A stretch of 64,000 bases of DNA from Streptomyces brasiliensis (GTDB taxonomy: Bacteria; Actinomycetota; Actinomycetes; Streptomycetales; Streptomycetaceae): contig NZ_BMQA01000011.1 in the NCBI RefSeq assembly GCF_014647875.1, positions 1-64,000 of the forward strand. Reading direction: 5' to 3'. Position 1 is the stretch's first letter. Every line of letters begins with the position of its first letter. Below are positions 33,391 to 42,844 of the stretch, in pieces. A program made the position numbers and the translations under genes. Below the pieces are notes generated by a model. That model was not told the origin of the DNA. It saw only the letters and a list, made by a program, of their open reading frames with translations, and made no database searches.

Positions 33391-33417
33391 CTGGCACTCT
33401 CACTCGATGAGTGCTAA
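33391..33417. promoter_or_regulatory. CIRCE element (HrcA operator) upstream of fmdB
   Basis: CTGGCACTC-N9-GAGTGCTAA. The right arm matches the CIRCE consensus GAGTGCTAA completely and the left arm matches at seven of nine positions (CTGGCACTC versus TTAGCACTC), a variant frequent in actinomycetes. It lies 11 bp before the GTG start of the minus-strand fmdB gene. Confidence 0.85.
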
Positions 33418-33447
33418 CGACGGTCCATAGTGACGTATTCCCGGGGA

Positions 33448-34857
33448 TCAGTCCACCGTGACCGCCGTGCGGTGACCGACGCCACGTGCAACCGGGCGGT
33501 TCCGGGACGGGGCGACGAGCAGCGAACGCAGTGCCACCAGGGTGCCCAGGGCGAGCAGCGTGCCCGCCATCGGCACCAGGAATCCGGCGCCGCCCCACAG
33601 CCGGTCCTCCAGCTGTCCGGCGACAGTGACCGCGGCTGCCTGGCCGAGTGCGACCGCGCCGGTCAGCCAGGTGAAGGCCTCGGTGCGGGTGCTGGCCAGG
33701 ACCAGGTCCTCGACCAGGGTGTAGCCGGTGATCAGGGCCGGTGCGATGCACATACCCACCAGCAGGCCGAGACCCGCGAGTACGAGCACCGAGTGCGCGG
33801 TCCACAGGGCGGACGCGGTCAGCGCGAGCGCCGCGTAGCCGATCACGAGGCGGCGCTGCGGAGCGGCCCGCCACGCGATCGCGCCGCACACGATGCCGGA
33901 GAGCATGTTGCCCGCGGCGAAGGTCCCGTACAGGACGCCGTTCAGACCGGGTTCGCCGATCGACTCGGTGAACGCGGCGAGCGAGACCTGCATGCCGCCG
34001 AAGACGGAGCCGATGCCGAGGAAGGCCACGACCAGGACGCGCACACCGGGGACGTGGAGCGCGGAAGCGTGCTTCACGCGCGCGTGCCCGGCGCCGGTCA
34101 CCGGCGGTTGCGTGGCCCTGCTCGCGGCGAACAGCAGGCCGCCGACGAGGGTCAGCGCGGCCTCCGTGACCAGGCCGGCGGCCGGGTCCACGGCGGTGCA
34201 CAGGGCCGTCGCCAGCAGCGGGCCGACGACGAAGGTCAGCTCGTCCGTGACGGACTCGAAGGCCGCCGCGGTGCTCATCAGGGGTGAGTCCTGGAGCTTG
34301 ACGCCCCAGCGGGCACGCACCATGGGGCCGATCTGCGGCACCGAGGCGCCGGCCGGCACAGCCGCCGTGAACAGCGCCCACAGCGGTGCGTGGGACAGCG
34401 CGAGCGCCGTCAGTGCGAGACCCGACAGGGCGTGCACGAGGACGCCGGGGATCAGGACCGCGCGCTGGCCGTGACGGTCGGCGAGCCGACCGCTGTAGGG
34501 CGCGAACAGTGCCATGGAGACGCCGGTGACGGCCGCGGCGGCGCCCGCGGCACCGTACGAGCCGGTGGTGTGCTGTACGAGCAGCACGATGGAGATGGTC
34601 AGCATCGCGAACGGCTGGCGCGCCGCGAAGCCGGGGAGCAGGAACGTCCAGGCGCCGCGGGTGCGCAGCAGCTGTCCGTATCCCGGGCGGGACGGTGCCG
34701 CCGAGTTCTTCGACGGCTCGGAGGTGACCGTGGATGCCACGGCCCGTGCCTTTCTGCCGCCTGGTAGCGCGCCCGTGCGGGGGCGCCGAGAGCTGTCCTC
34801 TTGCGCGGAACTGCGGTAGATACCGGCGCCCGCTGAGGAGGGCTTCCCGGCCGCCAT
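33448..34857 (-). CDS. MFS transporter, 12-TM
   Basis: The product has 469 residues with about twelve helices after a 60-residue hydrophilic N-terminus. FAPYSGRLADRHGQRAVLI is motif A and GVYGTF-like segments (LNGVLYGTFAAGNMLSGIV) occur in the second half; the family is the YcaD/ProP-like or Bmr-like efflux group with no clear substrate. The start is uncertain: an internal ATG would remove most of the arginine-rich N-terminal extension. No regulator is adjacent. It is convergent with nothing and separated from fmdB by the CIRCE region, so it has an independent promoter. Confidence 0.8.
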   Translation of the reverse strand: MAAGKPSSAGAGIYRSSAQEDSSRRPRTGALPGGRKARAVASTVTSEPSKNSAAPSRPGYGQLLRTRGAWTFLLPGFAARQPFAMLTISIVLLVQHTTGSYGAAGAAAAVTGVSMALFAPYSGRLADRHGQRAVLIPGVLVHALSGLALTALALSHAPLWALFTAAVPAGASVPQIGPMVRARWGVKLQDSPLMSTAAAFESVTDELTFVVGPLLATALCTAVDPAAGLVTEAALTLVGGLLFAASRATQPPVTGAGHARVKHASALHVPGVRVLVVAFLGIGSVFGGMQVSLAAFTESIGEPGLNGVLYGTFAAGNMLSGIVCGAIAWRAAPQRRLVIGYAALALTASALWTAHSVLVLAGLGLLVGMCIAPALITGYTLVEDLVLASTRTEAFTWLTGAVALGQAAAVTVAGQLEDRLWGGAGFLVPMAGTLLALGTLVALRSLLVAPSRNRPVARGVGHRTAVTVD

Positions 34858-35065
34858 ACGGTCGCGCCAGCTCTGCGTCAGGCAGAGTTGGTTCGATCAG
34901 GGTGCCTTTAGCGTACAGGGATCAAGGCGTCGCACGCCTGTGAAAACGAGCACCCGAAGGCCATTCACCTGGGATTGGCGGGGGAGTGAACCATACGAAA
35001 CACACCCTTAACGTGCGTCTCGAGCGCGCCACGGTGCACATACCGCCCCGCACACCACCCCGCGC

Positions 35066-36565
35066 TCAACCGCCCGCCCCGTCCGTCCCCAGCCACCCGG
35101 CCAGCTTGCCGCCATGAGCCACCGCCCGCAGGCGGCGTTCCGCCGCGTCGCGGACCGGGTCCGTGGTGACCACGAGGAGTTCGTCGCCGCGTCGCAGCAC
35201 CGTGGCCGGCATCGGGACGAACGATTTGCCGTCGCGGACGACGAGGGTGACGGCGGCCCCGGCCGGCAGGCGCAGCTCGCCGACCTCGACGCCGTGCATG
35301 CGCGAGCCCTTGGGGATCGCGACGGACAGCAGGTGTCCGCGCAGCCGCTCCAGGGGAGCCGACTCGATGCCGAGGTCGGCGGCCTCCGGCTGGTCGCCGA
35401 GGTGCAGCTTGCGTGCCACCCAGGGCAGTGTCGGGCCCTGGACGAGGGTGTAGACGACGACCAGGACGAAGACGATGTTGAAGATGCGGCGGCTGCCGTC
35501 GACGCCGTTCACCATGGGGATCGTCGCCAGGATGATGGGCACGGCGCCGCGCAGCCCGGCCCAGGACATCAGCGTCTTCTCCGGCCAGGGCACCCGGAAC
35601 GGCAGCAGGCTGAGCACCACGCTCAGCGGTCGCGCCACCATCGTCAGCACCAGCCCGATGACGAGGCCGGGCCAGATGTCGTCGCCCAGGTCGTGCGGCG
35701 TGACCAGCAGGCCGAGCAGGACGAACATGCCGATCTGGGCGATCCAGCCGAGCCCCTCGGCGAAGCCGCGTGTGGCGGGCCAGTGCGGCAGCCTGGCGTT
35801 GCCGAGCACCATCGAGGCCAGATAGACCGCGAGGAAGCCGCTGCCGTGCGCCAGCGCGCCCGCGGCGTACGCCGTGACCGCGATCGCCACCACGGCGATC
35901 GGGTAGAGGCCGGAGGCCGGGAGCGCCACGTGCCGCAGTCCCCAGGCGCCCAGCCAGCCCACCGCGAGCCCCACGGCGGCGCCGATGGCGAGTTCCAGCA
36001 CTATCTCGCCCAGCAGCACGTACCAGTGCTCGATCGGGCCCGCGGTCGAGAACGCGACGACCAGGATGACCACCGGGGCGTCGTTGAAGCCCGACTCCGC
36101 CTCCAGGGTGCCCGTCACGCGCGCGGGGAGCGGGATTCTGCGCAGGACGGAGAAGACCGCCGCCGCGTCCGTCGAGGACACCACCGCCCCGATGATGAGC
36201 GCCTGCCGCCACCCCAGCCCGGTCAGATAGTGCGCGCCCGCCGCCGTGACACCGACGCTCACCGCGACCCCGAACAGCGCCAGCGTGGAGGCGGCCGGCA
36301 GAGCCGGCTTGATCTCCTTCCGCTTCGTGCCCAGGCCGCCCTCGGCGAGGATCACGACCAGGGCCGCGTACCCGATGACCTGGGTCAGCTCGGCGTTGTC
36401 GAACTTGATGTCCCCGATGCCGTCCTGGCCCATGAGGACGCCGATGCCCAGGTAGACGAGCAGGCTGGGGAGCCCGCTGCGCGAGGAGATCCGGACGGCC
36501 GCCACGGCGACGAGCAGGACGACGGAGCAGAGGAGCAGGAGCTGGTTGAGGTGGTGGACGGTCAG
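35066..36565 (-). CDS. K+/H+ antiporter (CPA1-type) with C-terminal TrkA-C domain
   Basis: The product has 499 residues. Membrane helices start at HHLNQLLLLCSVVLLVAVAA and continue through about twelve segments; SSTDAAAVFSVLRR and ESGFNDAPVVILVVAF carry the conserved Asp of the CPA1 antiporters. Residues ~405-485 form a RCK_C/TrkA-C domain (LRLPAGAAVTLVVRDG), which binds nucleotides or c-di-AMP in relatives. I use a CTG start at 36565 because AAGGGA lies 7 bases upstream and the first helix would otherwise be lost; GTG 36505 would begin inside that helix. It exports K+ (or Na+) in exchange for protons. Confidence 0.85.
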   Translation of the reverse strand: MTVHHLNQLLLLCSVVLLVAVAAVRISSRSGLPSLLVYLGIGVLMGQDGIGDIKFDNAELTQVIGYAALVVILAEGGLGTKRKEIKPALPAASTLALFGVAVSVGVTAAGAHYLTGLGWRQALIIGAVVSSTDAAAVFSVLRRIPLPARVTGTLEAESGFNDAPVVILVVAFSTAGPIEHWYVLLGEIVLELAIGAAVGLAVGWLGAWGLRHVALPASGLYPIAVVAIAVTAYAAGALAHGSGFLAVYLASMVLGNARLPHWPATRGFAEGLGWIAQIGMFVLLGLLVTPHDLGDDIWPGLVIGLVLTMVARPLSVVLSLLPFRVPWPEKTLMSWAGLRGAVPIILATIPMVNGVDGSRRIFNIVFVLVVVYTLVQGPTLPWVARKLHLGDQPEAADLGIESAPLERLRGHLLSVAIPKGSRMHGVEVGELRLPAGAAVTLVVRDGKSFVPMPATVLRRGDELLVVTTDPVRDAAERRLRAVAHGGKLAGWLGTDGAGG

Positions 36566-36879
36566 TGGCAGATCCCTTCGCCGGCTCGCGCGCGGGAGGC
36601 GCGAAGCTCACGTACACACGATGCGGAGCCCATGTCCGTACGACGCGAGGCTCAGCTGACGACACGATCGAGGCTGCGGTACTCCGCACCCAAGTACTTC
36701 GTTACCTTACCTAATTCTTGACGCTTTCTTGACGCCCGGCGAGGCAAGATCGAACGTCCGTCCGCGCTGGTTCCCCACTCCGCGTCAAGGGGCACGGGGC
36801 CCTGCGCCTATGGTTGCTCCAGCGCTCATTCAAAAGGACAGCCCGCCTCGCCGCTCGCGTTAGGACAGCAAGGACAGCG
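36566..36879. other. Divergent 314-bp region between antiporter and acylase
   Basis: No gene. A possible sigma-70-like element TTGACG occurs twice near 36718-36735. A sequence TTAGGTAAGGTAAC on the minus strand resembles one half of an iron box but lacks the second half. Promoters for both flanking genes should be here. Confidence 0.4.
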
Positions 36880-39639
36880 ATGCCCCCCAATACCACCGCC
36901 ACAACGGGTGACACACCCGTCAAGTCCGGCAGGAAGAAGGGGCGCAAAGCCCGTCTGATCGTGCTGGTGCTCGTCCTGGCCATCGTCGGTGGCATCGCCT
37001 ACGGGGCGTACTGGTCGATCAGCACCGTCCGTGCCTCCTTCCCGCAGACCGAGGGCTCCGTCACGCTCGACGGCCTGTCCGGACCGGTCGACGTGAAGCG
37101 GGACGGCAACGGCATTCCGCAGATCTACGCCTCGTCCGACGAGGACCTGTTCATGGCGCAGGGGTACGTGCAGGCGCAGGACCGGTTCTACGAGATGGAC
37201 GTGCGCCGGCACATGACCGCCGGGCGCCTGTCGGAGATGTTCGGCAAGGGCCAGATCGAGGACGACGAGTTCCTGCGCACCCTGGGCTGGGACCGGGTCG
37301 CGAAGAAGGAGTACGACACCGAGCTGTCGGACTCCTCGAAGAAGTACCTCCAGGCGTACGCCAAGGGAGTCAACGCCTACCTCCGGGGCAAGGACGGCAA
37401 GGACATCTCCCTGGAGTACGCGGCGCTCGGCTTCAGCAACGACTACAAGCCGCAGCAGTGGACCCCGGTCGACTCGGTGTCCTGGCTGAAGGCGATGGCC
37501 TGGGACCTGCGCGGCAACATGCAGGACGAGATCGACCGCGCCCTGATGACCAGCCGCCTGGGTCCGCAGCAGATCAATGACCTCTACCCGGAGTACCCGT
37601 ACAGCCGCAACAAGGCGATCGTGCAGGAGGGCCAGTACGACGAGCTCACCCGGACGTTCCAGCAGAGCGGCGCCACGAGCGGCGCACAGGGCGCGACGGG
37701 CACCCCGGGCACCGTGACCTCGGCCTCGTCCGGTTCGGCGCTCACGAGCCAGCTGGCGGGCCTCTACAACGTCCTGGACGACGTCCCCACGGCCGTCGGT
37801 GTGAACGGGCAGGGCATCGGCTCCAACTCCTGGGTCGTCGGCGGGAAGTACACCATCACCGGCAAGCCGCTGCTCGCCAACGACCCGCACCTGTCGCCCT
37901 CGCTGCCGTCCGTCTGGTACCAGATGGGCCTGCACTGCCGCACCGTCTCGGCCAAGTGCCAGTACGACGTCACGGGTTACACGTTTGCCGGGATGCCCGG
38001 TGTGATCATCGGTCACAACGGCAACATCGCCTGGGGCATGACGAACTCCGGCGTCGACGTCACCGACCTCTACCTGGAGAAGCTCAGCGGCGACGGCTAC
38101 CTGTACGACGGCAAGGTCCGGCCCTTCACGAGCCGTGAGGAGACCATCAAGGTCGCCGGCGGCGCGTCCAAGAAGATCGTCGTCCGCGAGACCGCCGACG
38201 GGATGCCCCTGCTGTCGGACCGCGACAACGAACTCGTCAAGGTCGGCAAGAAGGCCACCGTCGACACCGCGGCGCCCGACCGCGGCGACGGCTACGGCAT
38301 CGCCCTGAAATGGACCGCGCTGGACCCCGGAACCTCCATGGACGCCGTCTTCGCCCTCGACAGGGCGGCCGACTGGAAGGACTTCCGCGCGGCGGCCGCC
38401 CTGTTCGACGTGCCCTCGCAGAACCTGATCTACGCCGACACCCAGAAGAACATCGGCTACACGCTGCCCGGACGGATCCCCACGCGCGCGAAGGGCGACG
38501 ACGGTTCCGTCCCGGCGCCCGGCTGGGACTCCCGGTACAAGTGGACCGGCTTCGTCAAGCAGGACGAGCTGCCCTCCGAGTACAACCCCGAGCGCGGGTA
38601 CATCGTCACCGCCAACCAGGCAGTGATCGACTCGGACAAGTACCCGTACACGCTGACCGCGGACTGGGGCTACGGTGCCCGCAGCCAGCGGATCACCGAC
38701 CTGATCGAGTCGAAGATCAAGGGTGGCGGCAAGATCTCCACCGACGACATGCGGCAGATGCAGCTGGACAACAGCAGCGAGATCGCCAAGCTGCTCGTGC
38801 CGAAGCTGCGCCAGATCAACCTCGACGACAAGGACGTCCGCGACGCCCAGAAGCTCCTCGAGGGCTGGGACTACACCCAGGACGCCGACTCCGCGGCGGC
38901 CGCCTACTTCAACGCGGTCTGGCGCAACGTCCTCAAGCTCGCCTTCGGCAACAAGCTGCCCAAGGAGCTGCGGGTCAAGGGCCAGTGCCTGTGGGTGGAC
39001 AAGCTCGACAGCACCGGCCCGGTGGACGACGACACCAAGGTGCGCGAGTGCGGTGAGCGCGACGCCGACCAGGCGCAGCCCGACGGCGGCGACCGCTGGT
39101 ACGAGGTGGTCCGCAACCTGATGGACAAGCCGGACAGCGACTGGTGGAAGACGCCGGCCTCGGGCACCCGCCCCAAGGCCGACAACCGCGACCAGCTGCT
39201 CGCCCGCGCCATGATCGACGCCCGCTGGGAGCTGACCGCCAAGCTCGGCAAGGACATGGACACCTGGAGCTGGGGCCGGCTGCACCGCCTGTTCCTGAAG
39301 AACCAGACCCTGGGCACCGAGGGCCCCGGCTTCCTGCAGTACGCGCTCAACCGTGGCCCCTGGAAGCTCAGCGGCGGCGAGGCGACGGTCAACGCGACCG
39401 GCTGGAACGCCGCGGGGGGCTACGGCGTCATCTGGGTGCCGTCGATGCGGATGGTGGTCAACCTCGACGACCTCGACAAGTCCAAGTGGATCAACCTCAC
39501 CGGCGCCTCCGGGCACGCCTACAGCGCGCACTACACCGACCAGACCGAGAAGTGGGCCAAGGGCGAACTGCTGCCCTGGTCCTTCTCCGAGAAGGCGGTC
39601 GACGACAGCACGAGCGACACGCTGGTGCTCAAGCCGTGA
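36880..39639 (+). CDS. Penicillin acylase family Ntn hydrolase
   Basis: The product has 919 residues. Residues ~24-47 form an N-terminal transmembrane/signal helix (LIVLVLVLAIVGGIAYGAYW). The alpha subunit includes RDGNGIPQIYASSDEDLFMA and GYVQAQDRFYEMDVRR; GIGSNSWVVGG marks the maturation site, where Ser becomes the N-terminal nucleophile of the beta chain. NDPHLSPSLPSVWYQ is also a conserved motif. Such acylases deacylate N-acyl amides, including quorum-sensing lactones or antibiotics; the natural substrate is unknown. An ATG follows AGGACAGCG. A strong palindromic terminator is downstream. Confidence 0.92.
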   Translation: MPPNTTATTGDTPVKSGRKKGRKARLIVLVLVLAIVGGIAYGAYWSISTVRASFPQTEGSVTLDGLSGPVDVKRDGNGIPQIYASSDEDLFMAQGYVQAQDRFYEMDVRRHMTAGRLSEMFGKGQIEDDEFLRTLGWDRVAKKEYDTELSDSSKKYLQAYAKGVNAYLRGKDGKDISLEYAALGFSNDYKPQQWTPVDSVSWLKAMAWDLRGNMQDEIDRALMTSRLGPQQINDLYPEYPYSRNKAIVQEGQYDELTRTFQQSGATSGAQGATGTPGTVTSASSGSALTSQLAGLYNVLDDVPTAVGVNGQGIGSNSWVVGGKYTITGKPLLANDPHLSPSLPSVWYQMGLHCRTVSAKCQYDVTGYTFAGMPGVIIGHNGNIAWGMTNSGVDVTDLYLEKLSGDGYLYDGKVRPFTSREETIKVAGGASKKIVVRETADGMPLLSDRDNELVKVGKKATVDTAAPDRGDGYGIALKWTALDPGTSMDAVFALDRAADWKDFRAAAALFDVPSQNLIYADTQKNIGYTLPGRIPTRAKGDDGSVPAPGWDSRYKWTGFVKQDELPSEYNPERGYIVTANQAVIDSDKYPYTLTADWGYGARSQRITDLIESKIKGGGKISTDDMRQMQLDNSSEIAKLLVPKLRQINLDDKDVRDAQKLLEGWDYTQDADSAAAAYFNAVWRNVLKLAFGNKLPKELRVKGQCLWVDKLDSTGPVDDDTKVRECGERDADQAQPDGGDRWYEVVRNLMDKPDSDWWKTPASGTRPKADNRDQLLARAMIDARWELTAKLGKDMDTWSWGRLHRLFLKNQTLGTEGPGFLQYALNRGPWKLSGGEATVNATGWNAAGGYGVIWVPSMRMVVNLDDLDKSKWINLTGASGHAYSAHYTDQTEKWAKGELLPWSFSEKAVDDSTSDTLVLKP

Positions 39640-39663
39640 TCCACTGACGGCACTTCGGCGATG

Positions 39664-39703
39664 GTGAAGGGGCCCTCCACGCGCGCGTGGAGGGCCCCTT
39701 CAC
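39664..39703. terminator. Perfect 40-bp palindrome, shared bidirectional terminator
   Basis: GTGAAGGGGCCCTCCACGCG at 39664-39683 is followed immediately by its exact complement, giving 20-bp arms without a loop (the hairpin will open a few central bases). It lies between the convergent acylase and cyclo-ligase genes and can terminate both. Confidence 0.8.
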
Positions 39704-39738
39704 ATCTGTCCCCGTCGGGTGGTGAGGGGGAGCGGGCG

Positions 39739-40392
39739 TCAGGGGCTCGCGAAGCGGCGCACACCCGACGGCGTCACCACGGCGTGCACCGGCCGGTCGT
39801 GCGCTTCCGCGGGCACGCTCTGCACGACCTCCGCGTCGTACAGGAGCACCACCAGCGCGGGGCGTGCGCCCGCGCGCTCCAGGCGCGCCAGCACACGGTC
39901 GTACGACCCTCCGCCGCGCCCCAGGCGCATCCCGCGCGCGTCGACCGCGAGCCCGGGCAGCAGCACGACATCGGCGGAGGCCACGGCATCCGGCCCCAGG
40001 CGCTCACCGGCGGGCTCGAAGAGCGCCATCTTTCCGCCGTGTTGGACGCGCGCGAGGGAGCCCTCACCGGCGTAGGCGCCCCAGTCCAGATCGTTGTCCG
40101 GCAGGAGCGCGGGGAGCAGGACGCGCACGCCCCGCGCGCGCAGCGCGTCCAGGAGCGCGAGCGTGCCGGGCTCGCCCCCGACGGAGACGTACGCCGCCAC
40201 CGTGCGCGCACGCGCCAGCTCGGGCAGCTCCAGCGCGCGCTCGGCCAGCGTCGCGCCCGCCTCCCTCACGTCATCGGCCGTCAACCTGTTCCTCACCGAG
40301 AGGAGCTCTCGGCGCAACATTCGCTTGTCAGGCTCGGTGGTACGTCCGGCGTGATCCACAGGTCGTTCTCGCATCCTTCTTAATGTGCTCAT
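39739..40392 (-). CDS. 5-formyltetrahydrofolate cyclo-ligase
   Basis: The product has 217 residues. RMLRRELLSVRNRL is the N-terminal basic motif, AAYVSVGGEPGTLALLDALR the substrate region, DVVLLPGLAVDARGMRLGRG followed by GGSYDRVLAR the ATP/Mg site of MTHFS. It converts 5-formyl-THF to 5,10-methenyl-THF with ATP. ATG 40392 is chosen from three close starts (40455 is out of family; 40377 is an alternative). It is divergent from galU, 61 bp away. The same gene order occurs in mycobacteria. Confidence 0.93.
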   Translation of the reverse strand: MSTLRRMRERPVDHAGRTTEPDKRMLRRELLSVRNRLTADDVREAGATLAERALELPELARARTVAAYVSVGGEPGTLALLDALRARGVRVLLPALLPDNDLDWGAYAGEGSLARVQHGGKMALFEPAGERLGPDAVASADVVLLPGLAVDARGMRLGRGGGSYDRVLARLERAGARPALVVLLYDAEVVQSVPAEAHDRPVHAVVTPSGVRRFASP

Positions 40393-40453
40393 ATGAGAAC
40401 CAATTAACCGGAGCCACAGATTTCGCACAAAGGCACCGGATAAGGTTGCCGGC

Positions 40454-41356
40454 ATGACTCAGTCGCACCCCAGGATCAGCAAGGCTGTCATTCCCGCGGC
40501 AGGCCTCGGTACCCGGTTCCTGCCGGCCACCAAAGCCACTCCCAAGGAGATGCTGCCGGTCGTGGACAAGCCCGCGATCCAGTACGTGGTCGAGGAGGCC
40601 GTGTCGGCGGGGCTCGACGACGTGCTCATGATCACCGGACGCAACAAGCGTCCCCTCGAGGACCACTTCGACCGCAACTACGAGCTCGAGTCGGCCCTCG
40701 AGAAGAAGGGCGACGCCGAGCGGCTCGCGAAGGTCCAGGAGTCCAGCGACCTCGCGACCATGCACTACGTGCGCCAGGGCGACCCCCGGGGCCTCGGCCA
40801 CGCCGTCCTGTGCGCGGCGCCGCACGTCGGCCACGAGCCCTTCGCCGTCCTGCTCGGCGACGACCTGATCGACCCCCGCGACCCCCTGCTCAAGCGCATG
40901 ATCGAGGTCCAGGAGCGGCACGGCGGCAGCGTCATCGCGCTCATGGAGGTCGCCCCCGAGCAGATCCACCTCTACGGCTCCGCGGCCGTCGAGGCCACCG
41001 ACGACGGCGACGTCGTCAAGGTGACCGGCCTGGTCGAGAAGCCGGACCCGGCAGACGCCCCGTCCAACTACGCGATCATCGGCCGCTATGTCCTCGACCC
41101 CCACATCTTCGGCATACTCCGCAAGACCGAGCCCGGCCGCGGCGGCGAGATCCAGCTCACCGACGCGCTCCAGCAGCTGGCCCAGGACGAGAAGGTCGGC
41201 GGACCCGTGCACGGCGTCGTCTTCAAGGGCCGCCGCTATGACACCGGAGACCGTGGCGACTATCTGCGTGCCATTGTCAGACTCGCGTGCGAACGTGAAG
41301 ACCTGGGCCTGGACTTCCGGACCTGGCTTCGCAGTTACGTAGCCGAGGAGATGTAG
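40454..41356 (+). CDS. galU: UTP-glucose-1-phosphate uridylyltransferase
   Basis: The product has 300 residues. KAVIPAAGLGTRFLPATKAT is the nucleotide-binding start, LPVVDKPAIQYVVEEAV the next conserved motif, and FAVLLGDDLID the metal/substrate motif; GLVEKPDPADAPSNYAIIGR and GRRYDTGDRGDYLRA follow. It makes UDP-glucose from glucose 1-phosphate and UTP for polysaccharides and trehalose. The ATG is preceded by a TAAGGTTGCCGGC leader. It is followed by moeA after 4 bp, so it is part of one operon. Confidence 0.96.
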   Translation: MTQSHPRISKAVIPAAGLGTRFLPATKATPKEMLPVVDKPAIQYVVEEAVSAGLDDVLMITGRNKRPLEDHFDRNYELESALEKKGDAERLAKVQESSDLATMHYVRQGDPRGLGHAVLCAAPHVGHEPFAVLLGDDLIDPRDPLLKRMIEVQERHGGSVIALMEVAPEQIHLYGSAAVEATDDGDVVKVTGLVEKPDPADAPSNYAIIGRYVLDPHIFGILRKTEPGRGGEIQLTDALQQLAQDEKVGGPVHGVVFKGRRYDTGDRGDYLRAIVRLACEREDLGLDFRTWLRSYVAEEM

Positions 41357-41360
41357 GGAT

Positions 41361-42683
41361 TTGAGCAGCGCCGCGACCCGCACCGCCGGCCCGGACCACC
41401 TGTGGTCGGTGGACGAGCACCTGGAGGACATCCTCACCACCGTCCGCCCCCTCGAGCCCATCGAGCTGCAACTGCTCGACGCCCAGGGTTGCGTCCTTGT
41501 CGACGACGTCACGGTGCCGCTTTCGCTGCCGCCGTTCGACAACAGCTCCATGGACGGGTACGCGGTGCGGGTGGCGGACGTCGCAGGTGCGAGCGAGGAG
41601 TTTCCAGCCGTCCTCGAGGTCGTCGGCGACGTGGCGGCCGGCGCGGCGGACCTGGGGCGCGTGGGCCCGGGCCAGGCGGCGCGCATCATGACCGGCGCGC
41701 CCCTGCCGCCCGGCGCGGAGGCCGTCGTTCCTGTGGAGTGGACGGACGGGGGCCTCGGCGAGGGGCCGGCGAGTGGGATGCGCGCCCGCAGCCTCGCCCC
41801 CGAGGGCGCCACCGGCCACGTACGCGTGCACCGGCCTGCCGAGGCACGCGCGCACGTGCGCGCGAAGGGCAGTGACGTGAAGGCAGGCGACCTCGCCCTC
41901 GAGGCCGGCACGGTCCTCGGTCCGCCGCAGATCGCCCTGCTCGCCGCGATCGGTCGCGGCACGGTACGTGTGCGCCCGCGCCCGCGCGTGGTCGTCCTGT
42001 CCACCGGCAGCGAACTGGTCCAGCCCGACGAGCAGCTGGGCAGCGGCCAGATCTACGACTCCAACAGCTTCGCCCTCACCGCGGCCGCCCGGGACGCCGG
42101 CGCCATCGCCTACCGGGTCGGTGCCGTCGCCGATGACGCCGACACCCTCCGGGCCACCATCGAGGACCAGCTCGTCCGGGCCGACCTGCTGGTCACCACG
42201 GGCGGCGTGAGCGTCGGGGCGTACGACGTCGTCAAGGAGGCGCTGTCGCACGTCGGCGACGAGGACGAGGCGGGCGGCGGCGTCGAGTTCCGCAAGCTCG
42301 CCATGCAGCCCGGCAAGCCCCAGGGCTTCGGCTCCGTCGGCCCCGACCACACCCCGCTGCTGGCGCTGCCCGGCAACCCGGTCTCGTCGTACGTCTCCTT
42401 CGAGCTGTTCGTCCGCCCCGCCATCCGCACGCTGATGGGCCTCGAGGATGTCGAGCGCCCGCGGACGACGGCGACCCTGAAGGCGGACAAGGCGCTCGGC
42501 TCGCCCCAGGGGCGCAGACAGTTCCTGCGGGGCGCCTACGCGGACGGCGAGGTGACGCCCGTGGGCGGTGCCGGCTCGCACCTGATCGCCGCGCTGGCGC
42601 ACGCCGACGCGCTGATCGTCGTACCCGAGGACGTGGAGAGCGTCGAGCCCGGCAGCGAGGTGGAGGTCGTGCTGCTCGGCTGA
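41361..42683 (+). CDS. moeA: Molybdopterin molybdenumtransferase MoeA / gephyrin-like Glp
   Basis: The product has 440 residues with a TTG start, four bases after the galU stop. Domain order: domain I/II with LPPFDNSSMDGYAVRVADV and RIMTGAPLPPGAEAVVPVEW; domain III with VVVLSTGSELVQPDEQLGSG and LVTTGGVSVGAYDVVKEAL; C-terminal domain IV (TTATLKADKALGSPQGRRQF). MoeA inserts molybdate into molybdopterin. In C. glutamicum the paralogue Glp binds FtsZ and works with a membrane receptor encoded nearby. Because this moeA is in the sepX cluster, a divisome role is possible. Enzyme and divisome roles are not distinguishable from the sequence. Confidence 0.9.
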   Translation: MSSAATRTAGPDHLWSVDEHLEDILTTVRPLEPIELQLLDAQGCVLVDDVTVPLSLPPFDNSSMDGYAVRVADVAGASEEFPAVLEVVGDVAAGAADLGRVGPGQAARIMTGAPLPPGAEAVVPVEWTDGGLGEGPASGMRARSLAPEGATGHVRVHRPAEARAHVRAKGSDVKAGDLALEAGTVLGPPQIALLAAIGRGTVRVRPRPRVVVLSTGSELVQPDEQLGSGQIYDSNSFALTAAARDAGAIAYRVGAVADDADTLRATIEDQLVRADLLVTTGGVSVGAYDVVKEALSHVGDEDEAGGGVEFRKLAMQPGKPQGFGSVGPDHTPLLALPGNPVSSYVSFELFVRPAIRTLMGLEDVERPRTTATLKADKALGSPQGRRQFLRGAYADGEVTPVGGAGSHLIAALAHADALIVVPEDVESVEPGSEVEVVLLG

Positions 42684-42844
42684 ACGCGCCCGTGCGCGAT
42701 ACGGCACACCGCGCGCCCCCTCGGGCGTGGCCAGCGTCGTGGGGGTCCTGCCCCGGTGGACTTCCCGACTTGGAGGTACCGTGTCGCGCACAACAGGCCC
42801 GTGCGCCGCACCGCGACGGGCCCGACCCGGGAGCGCCGCACATC

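Noticed and set aside
36690..36720. Iron box (DmdR/DtxR) between antiporter and acylase
   Set aside because: On the minus strand TTAGGTAAGG matches one half of the consensus, but the second half does not fit and neither neighbour is an iron gene.
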